A DNA stretch of 64,000 nt, taken from contig NZ_CP053381.1 in assembly GCF_017868775.1 (NCBI RefSeq), positions 1,612,001 to 1,676,000 of the forward strand, in the 5' to 3' direction. Positions 1 to 8,905 of the stretch are shown piece after piece. The first letter of the stretch is position 1; every line of letters begins with the position of its first letter. The notes beneath the pieces were generated by a model. That model saw only the letters and a program-made list of their open reading frames with translations, did no database searches and was not told the origin of the DNA. The translations under genes and the position numbers were made by a program. Origin of the DNA: Billgrantia sulfidoxydans (GTDB taxonomy: Bacteria > Pseudomonadota > Gammaproteobacteria > Pseudomonadales > Halomonadaceae).

Positions 1-1
1 C

Positions 2-208
2 GATCTGATCGGCTGGGTGGAGTCGACGCTGGGCATCCAGTTCCTCGATGCCGGGGTCTATTTCATCAGCGATCTACCGTCGCGCCTGCACTGGGACGAC
101 GTGCGAGACATCGTCGCCGCCGCCTTCGGCTTGACCTTCCTCTCCACTCTCTATCCGGCCTGGCGCGCCTCGCGCGTGCAGCCCGCTGAGGTACTGCGCT
201 ATGAGTGA
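2..208 (+). CDS. Lipoprotein-releasing ABC transporter permease LolC/LolE family, C-terminal fragment
   Basis: Only the last 68 codons are in the window; the gene starts before position 1. The visible tail is the periplasmic end plus the last membrane segment of a FtsX/MacB-like permease and ends in the family hallmark YPAWRAS followed by QPAEVLRYE. In the Lol system this inner-membrane subunit works with LolD to pass outer-membrane lipoproteins to LolA. The stop overlaps the lolD start by 8 bp, so the two are translationally coupled. Whether it is LolC, LolE or a single LolF-type permease cannot be decided from the tail; no second permease gene follows lolD. Confidence 0.9.
   Translation, partial: DLIGWVESTLGIQFLDAGVYFISDLPSRLHWDDVRDIVAAAFGLTFLSTLYPAWRASRVQPAEVLRYE
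41..41. other. No RNA genes, CRISPR or mobile elements recognised in the window
   Basis: Reading intergenic segments on both strands gave no tRNA, rRNA, insertion-sequence ends or CRISPR repeats. This entry is a negative statement for the whole window; its position is nominal. Covariance-model search was not possible. Confidence 0.6.
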
Positions 209-944
209 TTCGGCCACCGCGAACCACGAGAGCCTGTTGCAGCGTACGGCCAGCGGCAGGGTGATGCTGGCCTGTCGTGACCTCACCCGCGTCTATCGCG
301 AGGGGCCGCAGGACGTCACCGTGCTCGATGGCCTCTCGCTCGAGGTGCGCGCTGGGGAACGGGTCGCCGTGGTGGGCAGCTCGGGGTCGGGCAAGACCAC
401 GTTGCTCAACCTGCTGGGGGGGCTCGATCGTCCCACCCGCGGCGAGGTGAGCATCGCCGGTGAGTCGTTGCTCGAGCTGGGTGAGGCGGCGCTGGGCAGG
501 TTTCGCAACCGACACATCGGCTTCGTCTATCAGTTCCACCATCTGCTCGCCGAATTCACCGCGCTGGAGAACGCGGCGCTGCCGCTGATCGTGCGCGGCC
601 AGCGCAAGAAGGCCGCCGAAGCCAGGGCGCGCGAGCTGCTGGTCAAGGTGGGCATCGAGCACCGGGCCGACCACAAGCCTGGCGAGCTCTCGGGGGGGGA
701 GCGCCAGCGCGTGGCCATCGCCCGGGCGCTGGTCACCGACCCCAGTCTGGTGCTGATGGACGAGCCGACCGGCAACCTCGACCAGGCCACCGCGGCCAGC
801 ATCCTGGCGTTGATGGACGAGCTGGCCCGCACCACGGAGTGCGCCTTCGTCGTGGTGACTCATGACCCTTCGCTTGCCGCGCACCAGGATCGGGTGATGA
901 GGTTGGACGGGGGGCGCCTCACCGAACAGGGCGAGAGAGGCTAG
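201..944 (+). CDS. lolD: Lipoprotein-releasing system ATP-binding protein LolD
   Basis: Cytoplasmic ATPase that powers lipoprotein extraction from the inner membrane by LolC/E. With the ATG at 201 the protein is 247 residues, slightly longer than the usual 230 or so; an internal ATG at 264 would give a more typical N-terminus but lacks the overlap with the upstream gene. Walker A GSSGSGKTT is at residues 59-67, the signature LSGGERQ near 163-169, Walker B LVLMDEP near 183-189, and the switch histidine lies in VTHDPS. Transcription probably ends at the hairpin just downstream. Confidence 0.95.
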   Translation: MSDSATANHESLLQRTASGRVMLACRDLTRVYREGPQDVTVLDGLSLEVRAGERVAVVGSSGSGKTTLLNLLGGLDRPTRGEVSIAGESLLELGEAALGRFRNRHIGFVYQFHHLLAEFTALENAALPLIVRGQRKKAAEARARELLVKVGIEHRADHKPGELSGGERQRVAIARALVTDPSLVLMDEPTGNLDQATAASILALMDELARTTECAFVVVTHDPSLAAHQDRVMRLDGGRLTEQGERG

Positions 945-968
945 CGTCGAGGCGTTCGAGACCCTTCC

Positions 969-989
969 AAGCCCCCGCTCCGGGGGCTT
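969..989. terminator. Hairpin between lolD and the DUF2062 gene, likely bidirectional terminator
   Basis: A perfect 9 bp stem (AAGCCCCCG / CGGGGGCTT) with a 3-nt loop sits between the two convergent genes. It overlaps the stop codon of the minus-strand gene. There is only a short T run on either side. Confidence 0.6.
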
Positions 990-1527
990 AGTCGTTCATG
1001 TCACGGCGCCGCAGGCGTCGCTTCAGGGTACGCTGCTTCCAGCTGCGTGAGATGCGCCAGCGCCATACCAGGCGTACCAGCAGATTCGCCAGAATGGCCA
1101 GCACGATGGCCGTTGCCACCGAGCCAAGCGCCAAGGCGGGCAGAATGTCGGCCATGCGTTCGGCGATCCAGCGGGTCGAGATGCGGGCGGGGGCTTCGCG
1201 CGCCGGGGTGTCCATCAGCCAGGCGCCGATGCGGTAGTTGCCGTAGAAGACCAGCGGCATGGTCAGGGGATTGGTGATCCATACCAGGCCCACGGAGAGC
1301 GGAAGGTTGCAGCGCAGCAGCCAGGCGCCGAGGGCGGCCACCACCATCTGGCAGGGGATCGGCAGCATGGCGCTGAACATGCCCACGGAGAAGGCGTTGG
1401 CCACGGTTCGCCGGGTGAGCACCCATAGCCCGGGATCGCCGATCATGCGGCTCATGAAGCGCAGCGAACGCTGGCGCCTGAGCGTCTCGGGATTGGGCAT
1501 GTAGCGCTGCAGGAATCGGCGCGGCAT
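988..1527 (-). CDS. DUF2062 domain-containing membrane protein
   Basis: 179-residue inner-membrane protein of the DUF2062 family, which has no settled function. The conserved core is visible: a hydrophobic helix FSVGMFSAMLPIPCQMVVAA, then NLPLSVGLVWITNPLTMPLVFYG, and a third membrane segment near residues 125-150 (LALGSVATAIVLAILANLLV). The C-terminus is strongly basic (KQRTLKRRLRRRD). The ATG is at 1525-1527 on the minus strand. It is transcribed toward lolD and divergently from comEC, so it is probably monocistronic. Confidence 0.8.
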   Translation of the reverse strand: MPRRFLQRYMPNPETLRRQRSLRFMSRMIGDPGLWVLTRRTVANAFSVGMFSAMLPIPCQMVVAALGAWLLRCNLPLSVGLVWITNPLTMPLVFYGNYRIGAWLMDTPAREAPARISTRWIAERMADILPALALGSVATAIVLAILANLLVRLVWRWRISRSWKQRTLKRRLRRRDMND

Positions 1528-1592
1528 GTCGGATTGGCTCGCTGCTTCGTGACCCGGGTATTATCCATGTCTGGGGGGAGAGCCGCCATGCC

Positions 1593-3947
1593 GTGGGCGG
1601 AATGTGGCTCAACGGGACGAGGCGTGTCCGGGGCAGGAAAGAAGGGGGCGAGGGAGTGCGACTGGGCATGGCGATGCCGCTGGCGTTGGCGGTGCTGGCC
1701 GGCGTGGGCCTGGGGCGCTGGGCGCCGCCGGGACTGTTCGAGATCTGGGCGCTGTGCCAGCTGTGGCGGGTCGCGCGGGGGGAGTGGCGGGGCGTCGCGC
1801 TGGGGGCGGTGGTCGCTCTCGCGGCGTCCCAGGTGCTGTTGGCCAGGGGTGCCGTGCTGCCCGACGGCCTGCTGCGAGCCGACCTCGCCCTGGAAGGGCG
1901 CATCGAGTCGGTCCAGGAGGAGGGACGGCTCAGTCGGTTGATGCTGCGCGTGGAGTCGTGCAGGCCGTTGGACTTCGCCAGGTTGCCGTGCGACTCCCTG
2001 CGCCGGGTGCGGCTGAGCTACTTCGAGGCGCCGGTGATCGCGCCGGGCGAACGCTGGACCATGACCGTGCGGCTGCGGCCACCGACGGGATTCGCCAACC
2101 CCGGGACGTTCGACTACAGCGCCTGGTTATGGCGCGAAGGCATCCAGGCGACCGGCTACGTGCGCAGCGAGCCCGCCGCCGAGCGGCTGGAGGCGGCATC
2201 CACCTCGCTGCGGCAGCGGGCGCTCGGCTATCTCGATGAGCGGGAGCTCTCCCCGCAGACCGTGCGCTGGCTGGCCGCCCTGACCCTGGGAGCGGGCGAG
2301 CGGCTCACGCGAGACGACTGGGACCTGCTCAACGCCAGCGGTACCACCCATCTGATGGTGATCTCCGGCCTGCATGTCGGGCTGGTTGCCGCCTTCATGC
2401 TGCTGGTCGCACGCGCTCTCGCTCGACTGCTCACGCCGAGCCGCTGGCGCATGGCGGTATGGCCATGGTGGCTGGCCGGCGTCGCGGCCGTGGGCTATGC
2501 CTGGTTGGCGGGTCTGCAGCCGCCGGCCATGCGCGCCATGATCATGACCCTGGTGGGACTGTGGGTGGCCAGCGGTCGCCATGCGCCCGGCCCCTGGCAG
2601 GCGTGGTGGCTGGCCTTGGGTCTGGTGGTGCTGTTCGACCCGCTGTCGGCGTGGCGCCCGGGGCTGTGGCTGTCGTTCCTGGCCGTGGCGCTGCTGATCC
2701 TGATCTGGCAGGGGCGACCGCGCCCCCGGGGCGTGAGCGGCTGGGGCTGGGGGTTGCTGCGCACCCAGCTGTTGCTGGCGCCGCTGATGGCTGCCGCCGT
2801 GCTGCTGGCATTCGCCCGCCTGGCACCGGCGGCGCCGCTGGTCAATCTGGCGGCGGTACCGCTGGTGAGCCTGGTGCTGGTGCCGCTCGGGCTGCTGGGC
2901 TGGCTGTTCGCGCCCTTGCCCTACCTCGGCAGTGCGTGTTGGTGGCTCTTCGAGCACGCTACCCGGCTTCTGGTAGGCGTGCTGACGCTGTCCGTGGAGC
3001 GCCTGCCGCTGTGGTGGCCCGCGCCGGAGCAGGTCTGGCCGCTGGCGTCGATGCTCGGCCTCGTGACGTTGCTGTGGGCGCTGCCCGGCCTGGCCAGGGC
3101 GCTGCGCCTGGGAGCGACGCTGCTGCTGGTGCCGGCCATGCTGGGACTCTCACCTTCCGTGCCCGAGGCGAAGACCCTGCGGGTCAGGGTGCTGGACGTC
3201 GGCCAGGGCCAGTTGATCGAGCTGCGCAGTGCCAACTATCGCTTGCTCTACGATACCGGGCCCCGTTTCGCCTCGGGCTTCGCTCCGCTGAGTTCAGTAT
3301 GGCCGGCGGGCCAGTATTTCGATGAGGTGGTGGTCAGCCACGGCGATCTCGACCATGCCGGTGGCCTCAGCGTGCTGACCGAGCGACATGCGGTGGGGCG
3401 GTTCCTGGCGCCACCCGGCGAGTCGCTCGAGGCGCGCTACGAGACCTGCCTGCGCGGTCAGGCCTGGCAGCGGGACGGCGTCTCCTACCGGGTGCTGTGG
3501 CCGCCCGAGGAGACGACGGAGCTGTCGGGCAACGACCGCTCCTGCGTGCTGGAGGTGACGGCGGGTCGCGATCGCCTGCTGATCACCGGTGACGTCGGGC
3601 GTGACATCGAGCGCCTCTTCCTGCTCGAGGTGGCGCAGCCGGTCACGCTGCTGGTGGCAGGACATCATGGCAGCCGCACCAGTTCGGGGCCGCAACTGGT
3701 ACAGTGGGCGACGCCGCGTCATGTGATCTACAGTGCGGCGCGCCACGGCGCCTTCGGCCATCCCCATGACGAGGTGGTGCGGCGATTCCGGCGGGCCGGC
3801 AGCTGCCAATGGAACACCGCCCTGGATGGTGCCGTGACGTTCTGGCTCGGTCGCGACGCGGGCGGCGAGCCCCTCGCCATGCGCGGCATGCCCTGGCGCC
3901 GCGGCGGTGTCGAAGGCAGGTGCCTTGCGGTAGAATCGCGCCATTGA
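1593..3947 (+). CDS. comEC: DNA internalization-related competence protein ComEC/Rec2
   Basis: 784-residue polytopic inner-membrane protein forming the channel for single-stranded DNA uptake in natural transformation. In order: N-terminal membrane segments and DUF4131 region (about 1-200), the Competence domain with many helices (about 215-500; TLGAGERL and LMVISGLHVGL are typical), and a C-terminal metallo-beta-lactamase-like domain (about 530-750). That last domain has DVGQGQ, SHGDLDHAGG (variant of SHxDxDHxGG), GDVG and AGHHGS. The start is uncertain; a later ATG at 1668 (MAMPLALAVL) would begin directly at the first helix. The gene is intact, so uptake competence is possible, but no pilin genes are visible here. 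Confidence 0.9.
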   Translation: MGGMWLNGTRRVRGRKEGGEGVRLGMAMPLALAVLAGVGLGRWAPPGLFEIWALCQLWRVARGEWRGVALGAVVALAASQVLLARGAVLPDGLLRADLALEGRIESVQEEGRLSRLMLRVESCRPLDFARLPCDSLRRVRLSYFEAPVIAPGERWTMTVRLRPPTGFANPGTFDYSAWLWREGIQATGYVRSEPAAERLEAASTSLRQRALGYLDERELSPQTVRWLAALTLGAGERLTRDDWDLLNASGTTHLMVISGLHVGLVAAFMLLVARALARLLTPSRWRMAVWPWWLAGVAAVGYAWLAGLQPPAMRAMIMTLVGLWVASGRHAPGPWQAWWLALGLVVLFDPLSAWRPGLWLSFLAVALLILIWQGRPRPRGVSGWGWGLLRTQLLLAPLMAAAVLLAFARLAPAAPLVNLAAVPLVSLVLVPLGLLGWLFAPLPYLGSACWWLFEHATRLLVGVLTLSVERLPLWWPAPEQVWPLASMLGLVTLLWALPGLARALRLGATLLLVPAMLGLSPSVPEAKTLRVRVLDVGQGQLIELRSANYRLLYDTGPRFASGFAPLSSVWPAGQYFDEVVVSHGDLDHAGGLSVLTERHAVGRFLAPPGESLEARYETCLRGQAWQRDGVSYRVLWPPEETTELSGNDRSCVLEVTAGRDRLLITGDVGRDIERLFLLEVAQPVTLLVAGHHGSRTSSGPQLVQWATPRHVIYSAARHGAFGHPHDEVVRRFRRAGSCQWNTALDGAVTFWLGRDAGGEPLAMRGMPWRRGGVEGRCLAVESRH

Positions 3948-3980
3948 TCGCCGCGCTCGTTGCGTGAAGAGGGGAAGACG

Positions 3981-4649
3981 ATGGACATGATGGATGCACT
4001 CATCGCCGGCGGCTGGCTGATGATCCCGCTGCTGGGATGCTCGCTGCTGGCAACGGTGATCATCATCGAGCGCCTCTGGACCCTGCGCGCCAAGCGTATC
4101 GCACCCTACGGCTTGGGGCAGGAGGTCTGCTCGCTGGTCGCCCGTGGCCAGGTCAATCTCTACTGGCTGGAAGGTCACTCGCCGCTGGGGGGGGTGCTGG
4201 CGGCCGGGCTGCGCAACGCCCGGCTGGGCCACGAACAGGTCCGCGCCCGGCTGCAGGAGGCGGCCACCGCGGTGATCCACGACATGGAGCGCTTCCTGAG
4301 TCCGTTGGGTACCATTGCCGCCATCACCCCGCTGATCGGGCTACTGGGCACCGTGGTGGGCATGATCGAAGTGTTCGCGGTGATCGTTTCCGCCGATGGT
4401 GCCAGCCGCACCGCCGAGCTGGCCGGCGGCATCTCGCGTGCCCTGGTGACGACCGCGGCGGGCCTCACCGTGGCGATCCCGGCGCTGATGTTCCACCGCT
4501 ACTTCCTGCGCCGAGTCGAGGACATCACCGTGCGCATGGAGGAGCAGGCCGGCCAGGTGGTGGAGTTCCTCGCCCACTATCGCGGCGAGCTGGGCTTCAG
4601 CGAACAGCGCGAGGGCGAGCGCCCCGCCGCGGAGGCCCGGGGCTCGTGA
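3981..4649 (+). CDS. MotA/TolQ/ExbB proton channel family protein (LPS-cluster copy)
   Basis: 222-residue inner-membrane protein with three membrane segments: residues 8-30, about 100-130 (containing TPLIGLLGTVVGMIEVF, the family signature) and about 150-175. It forms a proton-driven motor with the ExbD-like protein encoded next. The ATG at 3981 is preceded by a good GAGGGGAAG ribosome site; a TTG 21 bp upstream is rejected. The stop overlaps the downstream GTG. The pair sits upstream of msbA-lpxK, as in pseudomonads, with no tonB or tolA, so the process it energises is unknown; a role in envelope assembly is inference. Confidence 0.9.
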   Translation: MDMMDALIAGGWLMIPLLGCSLLATVIIIERLWTLRAKRIAPYGLGQEVCSLVARGQVNLYWLEGHSPLGGVLAAGLRNARLGHEQVRARLQEAATAVIHDMERFLSPLGTIAAITPLIGLLGTVVGMIEVFAVIVSADGASRTAELAGGISRALVTTAAGLTVAIPALMFHRYFLRRVEDITVRMEEQAGQVVEFLAHYRGELGFSEQREGERPAAEARGS

Positions 4650-5074
4650 AGTTCACGCGCCGTCGCCGCGACCCGGTGGAGGTCAATCTCACGCCGCTCA
4701 TCGACGTGGTCTTCCTGCTGCTGATCTTCTTCATGGTATCGACCACCTTCGAGACCCGGCAGGCGCTCGAACTCACGCTCCCCGAGAGCACCGCGGGGGT
4801 CGACCTCGAGGTCTCGCCGGTCACGCTGACGGTGACGGCGCAGGGGGGGTACCGGCTGGGAGAGCGCGAGTTCGACGCCGACGAGCTCGGCGAGGCGCTC
4901 TCCACCGAGGCCGAGCAGGCCAGGCTGCACGGGCTGGTGATCGAGGCCGATGCCCGGGCCGTGCACGCCGACGTGGTGCGGGCGCTGGACCAGGCGGGAG
5001 GGCTAGGCATTCGTCAAGTTCGCATCGCCACACGCGAAACACAGGCAACATCCACGCAAGCGGAGACACCGTGA
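4646..5074 (+). CDS. ExbD/TolR family biopolymer transport protein (LPS-cluster copy)
   Basis: 142-residue single-pass inner-membrane protein: a basic N-terminus (KFTRRRR), then VEVNLTPLIDVVFLLLIFFMVSTTF. The membrane aspartate in PLIDVVF is the proton-conducting residue of ExbD/TolR proteins. A periplasmic domain follows (residues about 45-130). It starts with GTG at 4646, overlapping the stop of the ExbB-like gene by 4 bp, and itself overlaps the msbA start, so all three are coupled. The partner protein driven by this motor is not visible in the cluster. Confidence 0.9.
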   Translation: MKFTRRRRDPVEVNLTPLIDVVFLLLIFFMVSTTFETRQALELTLPESTAGVDLEVSPVTLTVTAQGGYRLGEREFDADELGEALSTEAEQARLHGLVIEADARAVHADVVRALDQAGGLGIRQVRIATRETQATSTQAETP

Positions 5075-6828
5075 CTCAAGACCGGACCCAACACTCGGGC
5101 TGGGCCCTCTACAAGCAGCTGCTGGCCTACGTCAAGCCGCACTGGATCTCCTTCACCCTGGCGATCGTCGGCTATGCGCTCTATGCGGCCTCGAGCACGG
5201 CCCTGGCCGAGATGATGAAGCGTCTGATCGACGGCATCCAGGATCCGGACGCCGCCTTCCGCTTGTTCCTGCCGCTGTTCGTGGTGTTCATGTTCGCGGT
5301 CAGGGGGCTCGGGACCTTCCTCGGCACCTACTTCATGAGCAACGTGGCGCGCAACGTCGTGCATGCGCTGCGCTGCAACGTGTTCAACCACATGCTGCAC
5401 CTGCCGGGACGCTTCTTCGATTCGCACTCCAGCGGGCATCTGATCTCACGGGTCACCTACCACGTGGAGCAGGTCACCGGGGCGGCGACCAATGCCATCA
5501 CCATCCTGCTGCGTGAAGGGCTGTTCGTGATCGGTCTGCTGGCCTACCTGCTGTGGACCAACTGGATGCTGACCCTGCTGTTCCTAGCCGTGACGCCGTT
5601 GATCGGCGGCGTGGTGAGCTACGCCAGCAAGCGTTTCCGGCGCATCTCACAGCGCATCCAGAGCTCCATGGGCGACGTGACCCACGTCGCCTCCGAGGCG
5701 CTCACCGGCTATCGCGTGGTGCGCACCCACGGCGCCGAGGGCTTCGAGAAGGCGCGCTTCGCCCGGGCCAGCGACTACAACCGCCAGCAGAAGATGAAGG
5801 AGGCCTTGACCAAGGCCATCAGCACGCCGGTGATCCAGCTGATGATCGCGGTGTCGCTGGCCATCCTGGTGTGGCTGGCGATGTCGCCGGCGCTGCTGGC
5901 CAACATGACGCCCGGTGAGTTCGTCGCCTTCATTACCGCCGCCTCGCTGATGGCCAAGCCGGTGCGCCAGCTCACCGAGATCAACAGCGAGATCCAGAAG
6001 GGCATCGCCGCGGCCGGGGAGCTGTTCGGCCTCCTGCGGGTGCCGACCGAGCCCGACGAGGGGACTCGCGAGCCCGATCGCCTGCGCGGCAGGGTCGAAC
6101 TGCGCGGGGTGCACTTTCGCTACGGCGACGATCAGCCCGAAGTGCTCAAGGGCATCGACGTCGTCATCGAGCCCGGCGAGATGGTCGCCATCGTCGGCCG
6201 CTCGGGAAGCGGCAAGTCGACCCTGGCCGGGTTGTTGCCGCGTTTCTACAGCCCCACGGCAGGCCAGGTGCGGATCGACGACGTGCCCATCGACGAATAC
6301 CGCCTGGCGCCGCTGCGCCGCCAGATCGCCCTGGTGTCGCAGCAGGTGACCCTGTTCAACGCCAGCGTCGCCGACAACATCGCCTATGGCGTGCCGCATG
6401 CCGATCGCAGCAGCATCGAGGCGGCGGCGAAGGCGGCCTATGCCCACGAATTCATCGAGCGTCTGCCCAGCGGCTACGACACCATCGTCGGTGACAACGG
6501 CGTGATGCTCTCCGGCGGCCAGCGCCAGCGCCTCGCCATCGCCCGGGCGATCTTCAAGGATTCGCCGCTGCTGATCCTCGACGAGGCGACCTCGGCGCTG
6601 GACACCGAATCGGAGCGCTACATCCAGCAGGCGCTCGAGGTGGTCTGCCACGGGCGAACCACCCTGGTCATCGCCCACCGGCTCTCTACCATCGAGCGCG
6701 CCGATCGTATCCTGGTGATGGAGCAGGGCCGAATCGTCGAGCAGGGCAGCCATGCCGAGCTGCTGGCCCGCGACGGCGCCTATGCCGCCCTGCACCGGCT
6801 GCAGTTCCAGGAAGCTTCGGTGTCATGA
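5071..6828 (+). CDS. msbA: Lipid A export permease/ATP-binding protein MsbA
   Basis: 585-residue half-transporter that flips core-lipid A across the inner membrane. The N-terminal six-helix ABC exporter domain (about 1-310) is followed by an ATPase domain with Walker A GRSGSGKST, signature LSGGQRQRLAIARAI, Walker B LLILDEATSALD and the IAHRLST switch. It starts with GTG, overlapping the exbD-like stop, and its own stop overlaps the lpxK ATG. The direct linkage to lpxK supports MsbA over other exporters of the family. Confidence 0.95.
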   Translation: MTQDRTQHSGWALYKQLLAYVKPHWISFTLAIVGYALYAASSTALAEMMKRLIDGIQDPDAAFRLFLPLFVVFMFAVRGLGTFLGTYFMSNVARNVVHALRCNVFNHMLHLPGRFFDSHSSGHLISRVTYHVEQVTGAATNAITILLREGLFVIGLLAYLLWTNWMLTLLFLAVTPLIGGVVSYASKRFRRISQRIQSSMGDVTHVASEALTGYRVVRTHGAEGFEKARFARASDYNRQQKMKEALTKAISTPVIQLMIAVSLAILVWLAMSPALLANMTPGEFVAFITAASLMAKPVRQLTEINSEIQKGIAAAGELFGLLRVPTEPDEGTREPDRLRGRVELRGVHFRYGDDQPEVLKGIDVVIEPGEMVAIVGRSGSGKSTLAGLLPRFYSPTAGQVRIDDVPIDEYRLAPLRRQIALVSQQVTLFNASVADNIAYGVPHADRSSIEAAAKAAYAHEFIERLPSGYDTIVGDNGVMLSGGQRQRLAIARAIFKDSPLLILDEATSALDTESERYIQQALEVVCHGRTTLVIAHRLSTIERADRILVMEQGRIVEQGSHAELLARDGAYAALHRLQFQEASVS

Positions 6829-7835
6829 GCCGGGGCCTGGGCGAGCGCTGGCTACGGGCGGCCTATGGCGACGCCGCTTGGCTCAGGGCGCTGCGGCCGC
6901 TGGAGGCGCTGTATCGCTGGGTGCAGGCGCGTCGCGCGGCGGCCTATCGCGAGGGGCGGCGCACGGCATGGCAGGCCGGGGTCCCGGTGATCGTGGTCGG
7001 CAACGTGACCCTGGGCGGTACGGGCAAATCTCCCCTGGTGGCCTGGCTCGCCCGCCATCTGAAGGCGAGTGGCTGGCGGCCGGGCATCGTGTCGCGGGGC
7101 TATGGCGGCAAGACGGGGCAGGGGGCAGGCTATCCTTTACGCGTCACGACGCAGACGCCGGCCGCCCGCAGCGGTGACGAGCCACGCATGCTGGTGCGCC
7201 AGACCGGCATGCCGGTGGTGGTCGATCCCGACCGTCCACGTGGGGTGCGGGCACTGCTCGAGCAGGGCTGCGACATCGTGCTCAGCGACGACGGCCTGCA
7301 GCACCTGGCGCTGGGGCGTGACATCGAGCTGGTGGTGGTCGACGGCCGCCGCGGCTTCGGCAACGGGCGCTGCCTGCCGGCAGGCCCGCTGCGCGAACCC
7401 TTGTCGCGCTTGAACGAGGTCGATGCCGTGCTGGTCAACGGCGAAGCCGCCTTTGCACCGCCAGACGGCGCTTACCGCTTTCGCCTGGCGCCGGCCCGCT
7501 GGCGTGCATTGGCCGACGATGCGCTGTTTCCCCTGGCGCCGCTGCCTTTTCGCGGGCCGGTGCATGCGGTGGCGGGGATCGGCAATCCCGGGCGCTTCTT
7601 CGATACCCTGGCGGACCTGGGCGTCGAGGCGAAGCCGCATGCGTTTCCCGACCACCACCGTTTCACGGCGGAGGATCTGGCCTTCGACGATGACCTGCCG
7701 GTGGTGATGACGGCCAAGGATGCCGAGAAGTGCGACGCCATGACCCTCGCGCAGGGCTGGGTGCTGGAGGTCGAGGCCGAGCCGTCGGCAGACTTCGTGG
7801 CCTGGCTGGACAGGCGGCTGGCCGGGCTGCGATAG
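6825..7835 (+). CDS. lpxK: Tetraacyldisaccharide 4'-kinase LpxK
   Basis: 336-residue inner-membrane-associated kinase that phosphorylates the lipid A precursor at the 4' position, the sixth step of the Raetz pathway. The P-loop GGTGKSPLV follows VIVVGNVTLG near residue 60-75, and SRGYGGK and LSDDGLQH, both conserved in LpxK, are present. The N-terminal amphipathic helix region is intact. The ATG overlaps the msbA stop (4 bp). Length matches the family. Confidence 0.95.
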   Translation: MSRGLGERWLRAAYGDAAWLRALRPLEALYRWVQARRAAAYREGRRTAWQAGVPVIVVGNVTLGGTGKSPLVAWLARHLKASGWRPGIVSRGYGGKTGQGAGYPLRVTTQTPAARSGDEPRMLVRQTGMPVVVDPDRPRGVRALLEQGCDIVLSDDGLQHLALGRDIELVVVDGRRGFGNGRCLPAGPLREPLSRLNEVDAVLVNGEAAFAPPDGAYRFRLAPARWRALADDALFPLAPLPFRGPVHAVAGIGNPGRFFDTLADLGVEAKPHAFPDHHRFTAEDLAFDDDLPVVMTAKDAEKCDAMTLAQGWVLEVEAEPSADFVAWLDRRLAGLR

Positions 7836-7913
7836 CGCCCTTGGCCACGTCGGCAAGAGTAGCAAATCAGGCGGGGCGCAGCCCCGCGACGGTCGGACGA
7901 GAGAGGTGAAACG

Positions 7914-8123
7914 ATGGACAAGGAACTGCTGGCCATGTTGGTTTGCCCGCTGTGCAAGGGCAAGCTCAAGTACGACCGCGAGGCCCAGGAGCTGGCGTGT
8001 CACTATGATGGGCTGGCCTACCCGATACGCGATGGCATTCCGGTCATGCTGCCCGAGGAGGCTCGCCGGCTGGAGGTCGACGAGAAGCTGCCGCCGTCGT
8101 CCGGCCGTACCGGAGAGGCGTGA
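7914..8123 (+). CDS. Trm112 family protein (YcaR/UPF0434)
   Basis: 69-residue protein of the Trm112/YcaR family. The conserved N-terminus [18 protein letters not shown] carries a CPLC pair; the second cysteine pair of the zinc ribbon is reduced to one ([13 protein letters not shown]). [10 protein letters not shown] is the family signature. Its bacterial role is not established. Its place between lpxK and kdsB is conserved in gammaproteobacteria. A clear GAGAGG ribosome site precedes the ATG, and the stop overlaps the kdsB start region. Confidence 0.9.
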   Translation: MDKELLAMLVCPLCKGKLKYDREAQELACHYDGLAYPIRDGIPVMLPEEARRLEVDEKLPPSSGRTGEA

Positions 8124-8896
8124 TGGGGACGGACAACGCCTTCGTCGCGGTGATTCCGGCGCGCTTCGGCTCCTCGCGCCTGCCGGGCAAGCCGCTGCTC
8201 GACCTCGCCGGCGAGCCCATGGTGGCCCATGTTTGGCACCGAGCCTGCGAGAGCGCAGCCAGCCGCGTGGTGGTGGCCACGGACGATGCGCGTATTCGTG
8301 ACGCCATGCTGCCGCTGGGCGCCGAGGTAGTGATGACGCGGGCCGACCATCCTTCCGGCACCGACCGCCTGGCCGAGGTCGCCGAACACCTGGGGCTCGC
8401 CGACGACGCCGTGCTGGTCAACGTGCAGGGCGACGAACCGCTGATCCCGCCGCGTCTCATCGACCAGGTCGCCAGGCGACTCCATGACGATCCCGGCGCC
8501 TCCATTGCCACGCTTGCCGAGCCCATCGCCGACGTCGAGACGCTGTTCAATCCCAATGTGGTCAAGGTGGTGCGGGCGCTTTCCGGCCGCGCCCTCTATT
8601 TCTCGCGGGCCCCCATTCCCTGGGATCGCGAGGCCTTTGCCGCGCGGCCCGAGTGCCTCGGGACCGATGCCTGGCTGCGCCATATCGGCCTGTATGCCTA
8701 CCGCGCCGCGTTCCTGGCCGAGTATCGCGACTGGAGCCCTTCGGCGCTGGAGCGGCTGGAGCAGCTCGAACAGCTTCGGGCGCTTCACCATGGCCACGCC
8801 ATACAGGTGGCGCTGGCCGCCGAGCCCAATCCAGCCGGCGTCGATACGCTCGAGGACCTGGAGCGCGTCAGGGCGCTGCTGAGCACGAGGAAGTAA
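8123..8896 (+). CDS. kdsB: 3-deoxy-manno-octulosonate cytidylyltransferase KdsB
   Basis: 257-residue cytoplasmic enzyme that activates Kdo with CTP to CMP-Kdo for the LPS inner core. The nucleotide-binding N-terminus [15 protein letters not shown] is followed by [15 protein letters not shown] and [10 protein letters not shown], all typical of KdsB. The start is ATG at 8123, immediately after a possible GTG at 8120 in the same frame; either overlaps the preceding stop. It forms part of the lipid A/Kdo set with msbA and lpxK. Confidence 0.95.
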   Translation: MGTDNAFVAVIPARFGSSRLPGKPLLDLAGEPMVAHVWHRACESAASRVVVATDDARIRDAMLPLGAEVVMTRADHPSGTDRLAEVAEHLGLADDAVLVNVQGDEPLIPPRLIDQVARRLHDDPGASIATLAEPIADVETLFNPNVVKVVRALSGRALYFSRAPIPWDREAFAARPECLGTDAWLRHIGLYAYRAAFLAEYRDWSPSALERLEQLEQLRALHHGHAIQVALAAEPNPAGVDTLEDLERVRALLSTRK

Positions 8897-8905
8897 GGAG
8901 GGAGG

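Noticed and set aside
3960..3980. TTG start 21 bp upstream for the ExbB-like gene
   Set aside because: It would place the ribosome site GAGGGGAAG inside the coding region; the ATG at 3981 fits that site.
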